NCBI GenBank assembly: GCA_020137815.1
Contig: CM035356.1
Coordinates: 4,182,356-4,246,355, forward strand
Direction of reading: 5' to 3'
DNA: 64,000 bases
DNA from: Hormiphora californensis
Taxonomy: Eukaryota > Ctenophora > Tentaculata > Cydippida > Pleurobrachiidae
The notes beneath the pieces were generated by a model. The model saw nothing but the letters and a program-made list of their open reading frames with translations, searched no databases and had not been told where the DNA came from. Below are positions 41,150 to 64,000 of this stretch, piece after piece (position 1 is the first letter of the stretch; the number at the start of each line of letters is the position of its first letter). A program made the translations under genes and the position numbers.

Positions 41150-42902
41150 CAGAGCTGAGCGAGAGCACGTGACTTAGTTGTTCGACTATAGAACCTCTCG
41201 ATTTCTGCAGCAATAGTGCAATCAAAGTTTTCACAAGCTGAGCATTATCAGTTCTCCATGATACGTGGAAAAAGTTTCTTTTTCTATCCTTCTTCATCTT
41301 TTTTATCTCACGTGCATATACACACAATGATGCACTGTATCAATAGAATGAAGAATCGCACTCTGGTGCAGCAGTAGCAGAATGTACAATCAATTATAAC
41401 TGAGAACTGATGAGGATTAAAAACAACAATTACTCCTCCCTATGGATCATAATCATAATTATACCTAGTAATTGTAATTCTAATTAGACTTACCTTCCCC
41501 TCAGGTAGATGCTGGGTGAGTCGGAGTGAGCATCACCAGGCACTTGTTACAACGCTCCTCTCCACTCTCTTCCTACTGCCTCTACCCCTCACAGCTATAC
41601 TCATGGTTCGTGTTGCCCTCCTGAACATTAGACCAGCCATGATTCACACAACTGGTGCAGGAGGTGTGGGAAGGAATGGAGTGGGGCGGACTGGAGGAGG
41701 AAGGGGAAGAGCACGGCCGGGTGGAGGTGTTGCTTTAGTTCCAAACACAACTGCATGCAATACGATGATGCCTCTTGTGCTTATTTTTATAATGAGCTCC
41801 TACTCAGAGGTTCGTACTTTCCGTTTTTACTTCAAGCTGGTAGGGGCTGGTTAATTCTTCCATTTTTCTTGGTGGGTCTGGGTCAGTTGGGAATAAGAAA
41901 TATAAAATAATTACGGAGCTATTACAGTTTATGTTGGTAACCATGTAGTTGTAGTGTTGTACGTCAATGAGATGCACACGTAAAACCCACCGAAAAACAT
42001 GATCGACCGGCGGACTGTCTGTTTAAAATGAGGAGCGTGAGAATTGAGAAACTAAACATGATGAGGATGAATTAAAGAGAAACTTGTACTGTGCACTCGA
42101 AATGACTCCAAGACTTTGAGAAGAGATGAAGAAGGAGTAAGAGAAAGCTGAAAGACAGCAAGACTGTGAGAAAGATTATATAGAAAGACAAATAAAATAT
42201 AAAAGGGAGGGAGGTCAAATAGAATTAGAAAGATAGAGAGGTAGATAGGGAGGTAGAGTGCCAGAGTGGAGGGTCAGAAAGAAAGATAGAAATAAGACAG
42301 TAAACATGCAGAATATGTTTTCATGTTATGCACAGTCAGCCAGAATGACCGTTATTACAGCAGTCTTTTTAACGGCTGCATGTGCAATTTCATTTCATAA
42401 ACGTAGACAGAACACATAGAAGCAACTATCCTAAAATGATTATTTGCACCAAAGAGTCGACAAAGCAAATCTTCTTTATTAAATCGCGTCGTTGCTTGAT
42501 GACGAGTCATTTAATTATGGGCGAAATTTGGTGCATTTCGGTTTCTGGGGGATATGACAAGAAAGGAGTCAAGTTAATATATTTCCTTCTTTTCAGGCTG
42601 TTATTGCTTACCTTGGTTTGTCCGGAAAAGAGGAGCAACGTCGTTACTTCCTAGCCCTTGACTCCATCATCTCTCTCCTTGCCCGGTGTTTATCACCCAT
42701 CATATTCACCCACACTCTCAAAGGGTTTTCTCTGTTTTGTTTAAATTATGTCGATGACAATATTATGACACCGTTTCTTAAGTGTTGGGTTTGGATTTAT
42801 TGTCGTGCGGTGTGGTGTGTTAGGAGATATCAGATGAGAATTAGGACAGGGCACGTCCCAGTTCCACAAACTTCAGTTGATCACCTCAGTAGAGAGGAGT
42901 GA
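33813..42902 (+). CDS. Class A (rhodopsin-type) seven-TM GPCR, divergent
   Basis: Exons with consistent phase: 33813-33908, 34034-34134, 38263-38378, 40186-40303 (or from 40162), 40545-40675, 41505-41809 (or to 41839), 42597-42902. This gives 390 residues with the short forms. TM1 carries FGALFN (N1.50 position). TM3 begins at a Cys (RHCAPLSG) and 24-25 residues on has Glu-Arg (VAERI), exactly the 3.25 to 3.49/3.50 spacing of class A receptors, so ERI replaces DRY. The junction NSVFW-PLSHHMRCK gives a normal second intracellular loop. A Cys-x-Trp (RCWV) is placed as the loop-2 disulfide partner, TM5 has a central Pro, and TM7 ends SPIIF instead of NPxxY. The third intracellular loop is a Gly/Arg-rich RGG-like stretch. 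D2.50 and W4.50 are missing. AATAAA at 42946. The ligand cannot be inferred. Confidence 0.82.
34613..35640 (-). CDS. EF-hand calcium-binding protein A (flagellar calcium-binding protein-like)
   Basis: Three exons: 35640-35538, 35159-34812, 34701-34613, all phase 1, 180 codons including the stop. N-terminus MSIDWAEINAKLPYEKTPEE. EF loops: DPNGNGILSLAE (canonical 12 residues, split by intron 1 after its third residue), a degenerate SDGHGDDYIE loop, DEGGDRRVNLEE and DANGGGQILFDE, with an acidic tail LDLDDDEE. The order and wording resemble calflagin/FCaBP-type four-EF-hand proteins; this naming is from memory and moderate. The gene sits antisense in the GPCR intron 34135-38262. Its paralogue is at 39035-39820. 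Confidence 0.8.
35297..35513. repeat. Heptanucleotide minisatellite in an intron of EF-hand gene A
   Basis: About 30 tandem seven-base units of the type ctgccca / ctgccaa / cagtgcc over about 215 bp, within the intron 35160-35537. Because 7 is not a multiple of 3, the periodic frames on both strands are artefacts. Confidence 0.9.
36103..36208. repeat. (GA)n microsatellite, interrupted
   Basis: GA tracts broken by tatagaga; similar tracts occur at 37215-37262 and 37333-37386. The surrounding 35.7-38.2 kb is GPCR intron with no other supported feature. Confidence 0.9.
38583..38656 (+). CDS. Possible alternative exon of the GPCR leading to a truncated product
   Basis: It has a good acceptor (ttggctacag) and joins exon 38263-38378 in frame (GHRGGFYVNYNTSF...), but it ends in phase 0 while the TM3 exon needs phase 1. 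Spliced on, it would break the receptor. Read through, it stops after VAFY (38670). It may be a terminal exon for a two-TM isoform, or a fossil. Confidence 0.35.
39035..39820 (-). CDS. EF-hand calcium-binding protein B (paralogue of A, one-base frameshift)
   Basis: Two exons: 39820-39724 (MSVDWDAIYEKLPTGKDQ...) and 39523-39035. EF loops DPNGNGILSLAE, DADDDRRINLEE and DLNEGGVVLFDE are intact and canonical. The second intron of paralogue A is absent here, so the last two exons are fused. One extra base around 39380-39395, near the GDD loop, shifts the frame: the upstream frame stops at once, while the correct frame resumes at TGTGDDYIEFREF. Because coding on both sides is well conserved, a sequencing indel or a very young null allele is more likely than an old pseudogene. 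Antisense within the GPCR gene. Confidence 0.72.
41001..41150. repeat. (GA)n microsatellite in a GPCR intron
   Basis: Two blocks of pure GA (about 50 and 75 bp) joined by gagatacagagatacag. In an intron between TM4 and TM5 exons. Confidence 0.95.
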
Positions 42903-43389
42903 TTTTGATCATATTGATCATCAACCAAACATTGAATTAATATTTAATAAACAGGGAAATTGAATCTAAATGCAATTTGTAAATTTGTAAATTTGTAATG
43001 TAAGCTGTTTGTATTTTGTAAGACATTATTAATTTCTAATTCTATTAATTTTCCCTTGATTTTAACATTAAAATTACAGTTTGAGTTACATAATTTACGC
43101 TGCTTTTGTTTTACTGCTGCCGACCTAATCTGACCGCATTGAGAATCAAAATAGGGTCGGCGCAGTCAGTTATTTGGCAGACGGGGAGATTTTAGGCATT
43201 AAATTGAACCCTTTCCAGCGCTGATAATTTTTATAGCGCGCAAATAAAGACCGCGGCGCGTCGTAATAGAGACGCGCGTACCAGGCAGAATTCAAATAAA
43301 ATTATTTTTGAAAGGCGACAAAAAATCACTCGAAAGCAGAAAGTTTTTCAAAAACTTGGAATGCGCTGCAGCCCCCTCATGCGCGCACC

Positions 43390-43431
43390 CCCGCAACGAT
43401 TATATTATAACCCGCAACGATTATATTATAA
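43390..43431. repeat. Perfect 21-bp tandem duplication upstream of the uL24m gene
   Basis: cccgcaacgattatattataa is present twice, head to tail, in the GC-contrasting region 42952-43701. The remainder of that region shows CpG-rich words (gcgcgcaaa, cgcggcgcg) but no gene. It may be part of the promoter of 43702-44361. Confidence 0.8.
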
Positions 43432-43701
43432 GGGGCCTGCAACGTATGCCAATTCAAAAACTTCGTCCTTCGATTTCCTTCGTCTGAGCCAGAATGTGCG
43501 TGTCGCATACTCGTGAGCTCGCCGCATGCTCATGTACGTCTCAACACATTCTGGGGGATTCATGTTAACTTTTGCGTATCGCTAAAGCTTCACCGGTGGG
43601 CGGTGCATCCGTCTGGACTCTCGCCCTGAACTTGTTAGTTGATTACATCATAACCATTTCGTCCTCTAACTTTACACTATCCCTAAAGCAGAATTTGAAC
43701 A

Positions 43702-44361
43702 ATGATACGCAACGCCAGAGTGGGCGCTGCAATGCTCAATTGGCGGTATGTCGGTAAGACATTTGTTCACCGTGACGAGGTTCGGCAGCAGATTCTCAAG
43801 GAAGGCCCTAACTGTAAACCATTCCGGTACATTGAGAAACACGACATTTGCCGGTGGTTAAAAGCCGAGCCGGATGCAACGACAGATGGTCGGGTTGTTT
43901 GGATTAGCAACGATGGTTGTTTCGCTAAAGTAAGTTACGTGAACCAGCGACTTATGGCAATACCACCCTCAGCACGACCCAAGAACAACTCTGAGTTGAA
44001 GAATCTTGCCGTTCTGAAATCAATCCCGATTCGAGATCTCACACTGATTGATACGAATGGAAATTCAGTGGAGAGTGTGGAGATTTTGTATACAAAAAGC
44101 GGGGATCCCATGCGGGTCTCGGAGAAAGGTGTTTCTATTCCGTATCAGGATAAATACTGGTCAAAAACAGCAGAGGAAGGACCACGTGATACTAGCAGGG
44201 AAAATCTTGAGAGATACGGTAAACACATTGCCGATCTCCAGGATGTCGATTCGTCAATTATAGAAAATCTTGGCGAGAGTTTGGAGCTGAAAATCAAGGA
44301 ACCGATGGTCAAGAAAACGTTCAAAAAGGTCAAGAAATGGGTCAAAAAGGAGGATGATTGA
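43702..44361 (+). CDS. MRPL24: Mitochondrial large-subunit ribosomal protein uL24m
   Basis: A single exon of 219 codons. The C-terminal half follows the uL24m pattern: IRDLTLIDTNGNSVESVEI, SGDPMRVSEKGVSIP, then EGPRDTSRENLERY, matching the human family's VKLVDP, GERVRVS and GPKDTS blocks as I remember them. The KOW-like beta region (DGRVVWISNDGCFAKVSYV) is divergent. The N-terminus (MIRNARVGAAMLNWRYVGK) is basic and lacks acidic residues, as expected for a mitochondrial targeting sequence. The C-terminus is very lysine-rich, fit for rRNA contact. Being intronless in an intron-rich neighbourhood is unusual and could reflect retroposition of the gene. It lies 475 bp before the PI-PLC X-domain gene, same strand. 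Confidence 0.7.
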   Translation: MIRNARVGAAMLNWRYVGKTFVHRDEVRQQILKEGPNCKPFRYIEKHDICRWLKAEPDATTDGRVVWISNDGCFAKVSYVNQRLMAIPPSARPKNNSELKNLAVLKSIPIRDLTLIDTNGNSVESVEILYTKSGDPMRVSEKGVSIPYQDKYWSKTAEEGPRDTSRENLERYGKHIADLQDVDSSIIENLGESLELKIKEPMVKKTFKKVKKWVKKEDD

Positions 44362-44836
44362 GGGAACAGTAAACCATTTTATGCTAATTTATTGTTTTGG
44401 TACCTTTCATTTTTTACAGTTCTTGTGTTTTTATAGTCGATGGTATACACACTCGGTGTGGTTCACAAGCATTCAAATTTTTTGGGCATTCTTAGGTTTA
44501 ACCACAGCTAGTGCGTTACCCACGCTGATAAAATATGTGATTTGATTAAAATCAAATCAAAGACATGTCACCGCCCCAAGTTTATCATGACAGATCTGTA
44601 TACTTTGCTCAACATTGCTAGCCCTTCCCCTGGCCTAGATATTTGACTGATTATCACTGACAACCCACTGAGTGTAAATACCGCGGACTATATACTCGCC
44701 TCATATACCCCTTTTCCATAGAAACCGCTTTTTCCTAGATCCCTGATTCCGACTTGACACTATCGTCCCTACTAATAGTTTAATACTACCCTGCTACAAT
44801 TACAACTAAACCCCTTCTAAATATAATTTTGTAACA

Positions 44837-61433
<16,597 letters not shown>

Positions 61434-62004
61434 GATGTTGTAGAGCCGTTCTTTAGGGGAGAGAACAAATTAGATAGATTCAGATTGGGGAATTTTTATA
61501 GAATGGGTTTATTCAAACTTCGAGTTCTTGAATTTGATCAGATTTATTCATTTCAATGACATTCAATCGGCTTCGAAAATATAATAGGAATGGTTTTGTG
61601 TTTATTTTATGTGTTGTCAGATCCTTATTCATTGTAGAAAAATTCACGCTATTGATAGACTTTTTAGAATTCATTATATGTAGATCAGATCATAAATAGT
61701 TCTATAAATATCTTGTTCGTTTTGTTGCACTTATTTTACTTTTGTTATGCTTACATTATGATTACTTTTCTTAAAACACCGCTGTAATTTATTCAAAAGA
61801 CTACAAATTCCCATTCCCTGAGTTCTATAATTGTTAACCACATATCTCTCAGCTAAACTCCAATATGTTGGGTTTCGTTGCGGATACGGTGATAATGTTT
61901 ACCACTCAACTCCTGTTTTTTCTCTTTGGCTACCTTTTCTTCATGCTCCAGCTTTTCAGCAACTATGAGGTATAAATTGTCATATATTTGTGATTTGTTA
62001 TGTT

Positions 62005-62460
62005 CTAACCCTCCTTTACATTTGCGTGGGTGGGGCACGCGAAACAGAGTCTAGCTAGGCAATCACTGCACTGGCAAGTGCCCCGTGGCCTTAGGGGGGT
62101 CTGGGGGCACAGCCCCCAGCATTAAAAATATCCCCAGTCATAACAAAACATTCATGACTCTGAAACAATTAAGTCCGGCGCGAGAAGTTCATTTACCCCC
62201 CCCCCTCCAGTGGGGGCCAGTGCAGTATACCATACGGATGCGACAAACGCCCTTTTTGAGTGCCTGTTTGACCATGTTCCCGATAAGCTAGCGAGCTGAA
62301 ATTTTGTAGTTATAAGTACCTCTACCATTACTGTTAGTAATATAAATTTCAAGTTGATCGGTCGTTTCGTTCAAAAGTTACGAGGGGGGTCCCAAACACA
62401 CCCTGTGTAGACACTATACATACATCACTGCACTGGCAAGTGCCCCGGGGCCCATCCACC
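62005..62460. repeat. Two copies of a dispersed repeat family
   Basis: cactgcactggcaagtgccccg occurs at 62067 and 62427. The first is preceded by ctcctttacatttgcgtggg (62012), as in the copies at 7236 and 28424. CpG-rich, non-coding. Confidence 0.55.
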
Positions 62461-62962
62461 CCCCCCCCCTCCAAGAAAGCAAGAAAGATGCGAGGGGCCG
62501 TTCGGCCCCGAAGCTAGAGAGAGAGAGAAAGAAAGAATGACGAATGTGTGTGAAGTAGGGGGCGCGAAGCCTCTAAAGTGCACACTCTCCCTTCACTCCC
62601 CCAGTGCAGTACCATACGAACGCGATGAGACCGGATTTCGGGATCAAATTACACAAGCATGCAGTTGAGCTAGAGTTTTGAAACTTGGTATCCAGCTTTC
62701 CTTTTACTATCACTTCTGGCATCCAAAGTTACAGACTGATAGGAGCTAAGATGCCGAAACGGTAGGGGTGTCAAATCCGGGTATAAAAGTGTCGTCTATA
62801 GATCTATATATCATATATATATATATATACATATATATATACACGACCCAAATCCCGGGAGCTTAGCTCTTCAAAACGGTAAACGCTTCGAAGTTGAAAT
62901 TTTGTGGAGTCATAGTTCTTGATAGGGTGCGTGTAATAGGATATTTTTCGTTTCAAATAACC

Positions 62963-63550
62963 TTAAAGGGCCTAAAAACCCAACTTTTATTTAATTATTT
63001 TGAACACTACATCGTAACAAGCATACTATTGGAGTCCCAAAAAACATAGGTTCACGCCCCACCCGCCCAATGTGACCCCAGGGGGAGCCCCTCAAGTTGG
63101 GGCCAGTTGGGGTCACCTTGTAAACGCGCTTGTACTCCTTGAAATGCTAACAATATGATCCTCTCTGAAATTTGAAGTTTTGGGTAAAATTTAGCCTTGT
63201 GTTTCAGGTGAGTACATAATCTTTCTTGTCTCTGTATTCTGGTAATTTTTCTCCTAGTTTTGATATGCTTAAATAATAATTGATGAGAAAGATTATGAAA
63301 TCTACTAAAACACAAGGACAGTTTCTATCCTAAATTTTATATTTGAGAGAGGATCATATTGTTAGCATTTCAAGGAGTACAAGCACGTTTACAAGGGGAC
63401 CCCAAATGGGCCCCAACTTGAGGGGCTCCCCCTGGGCTCATATTGGGCGGGTGGGGCGTGTACCTATGTTTTTTGGGACTCCAATAGCATGCTTGTTACG
63501 ATGGAGTGTTCTAAATAAATAAATAAAATTTGGGTTTTTAGGCCCTTTAA
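62963..63550. mobile_element. 588-bp near-perfect palindrome (foldback element)
   Basis: ttaaagggcctaaaaaccca (62963) pairs with tgggtttttaggccctttaa (63550). Inner words keep exact symmetry about 63256 (acatagg 63044 with cctatgt 63463; gatcctctct with gagaggatc). The spacer is under 150 bp. No coding capacity. Confidence 0.88.
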
Positions 63551-63646
63551 TTAAGACCTAATTATGCCATAATTAAATATGCATTTCCCACCTATCTCCG
63601 AAATGGGTGGTCGGATAGACTTCTTTAAAAGCTCATTTGAACCAGA

Positions 63647-63930
63647 AAGGTCGATTTATGGGGGGTCCTTCCCCGAACAAAAAGTCGTATCTCGCACCCT
63701 TCTGGATTTATTCACATATTTTTGATTTTATGCATATCTTGAATATCTTGAAACTGGCTCATGCTAGAAACATGAAATTTAGCTCATCCGAAGCAAAAAG
63801 ATCGATTTATGGGGGGTCGTTCCCCAAACAAAAATTCGTATCTCGCACCCTTCTGGGTTTATTCACGTATTTATGATTTTATGCATATCTTGAATATCTT
63901 GAAACTGGCTCATTATAAAAAAGGTCGGAA
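63647..63930. repeat. 151-bp direct tandem repeat, about 1.9 copies
   Basis: tcgatttatggggggtc recurs at 63651 and 63802. The following gtatctcgcacccttctgg and cttgaatatcttgaaactgg blocks repeat in register. The array ends near 63912, before the window edge. Confidence 0.85.
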
Positions 63931-64000
63931 CGATGCCGTGGTGCTGATCTCCTATTACGAATGGCGTTCAGCACATCACACACGAATGGCATCATCCACT

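Noticed and set aside
61857-61970. Minus-strand exon encoding a Lys/Glu-rich helix (VAEKLEHEEKVAKEKKQ)
   Set aside because: Plausible acceptor (CTCATAG), but no partner exons in the window and no clear donor; too weak to annotate.

Overview
This is a eukaryotic, almost certainly metazoan, genomic window. Genes are split by GT-AG introns, and the products are animal-type: a class A GPCR, tetraspanins, a PDZ scaffold, SRCR receptors with tyrosine-bearing tails, a PI-PLC X-domain protein and mitochondrial uL24m. Short-intron genes packed among CT/GA microsatellites, many small inverted-repeat transposons and a large SRCR receptor family point to a sponge or another early-branching marine invertebrate. 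That assignment is inference.

Layout. 1-5587: two non-identical copies of an RT-encoding element placed head to head. 5750-6473: two MITEs, the second with a perfect 8-bp hAT-type target duplication. 6961-23058 (+): a multi-exon PDZ protein gene whose introns hold foldback elements, microsatellites and low-quality sequence. 23498-28731 (-): two tandem tetraspanin genes, the first convergent with the PDZ gene. 29459-29820 (-): the last two exons of a probable GPI-anchored protein. 29830-33060: a 114-bp satellite and G-rich, noisy sequence. 33813-42902 (+): a seven-TM class A GPCR gene carrying two antisense EF-hand genes, each in a different intron. 43702-44361 (+): mitochondrial ribosomal protein uL24m. 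44837-61433 (+): a PI-PLC X-domain gene whose 13.6-kb intron holds an antisense cluster of four related membrane receptors (48410-59111). 61434-64000: dispersed and foldback repeats.

The receptor cluster is the most unusual part. The largest gene (53032-59111, 11 exons, 1,244 codons, frame-consistent throughout) has five SRCR domains, three copies of a divergent SRCR-like module and Eph-receptor-like cysteine-rich modules, then a TM segment and a tail with tyrosines. It grew by tandem 1-kb duplications that fused a truncated cysteine-rich exon to the next SRCR exon in frame. One SRCR exon is split by a 1.4-kb terminal-inverted-repeat element whose TIR supplies a perfect CAG|GTGAGT donor. Splicing it out restores the reading frame, so it behaves like an introner. 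The core of the same TIR recurs as an exact 20-bp inverted pair at 53085 and 60341, bracketing the whole gene, and one of these copies forms the coding end of the receptor tail.

All gene models were built by hand from splice-site, phase and homology reading. No alignment or transcript evidence was available. Several G-rich stretches (about 12.4-13.3, 15.4-16.3, 26.2-27.6, 30.1-31.4 and 32.7-33.1 kb) look like uncorrected homopolymer-error sequence. Broken genes in or near them should be read with that in mind.
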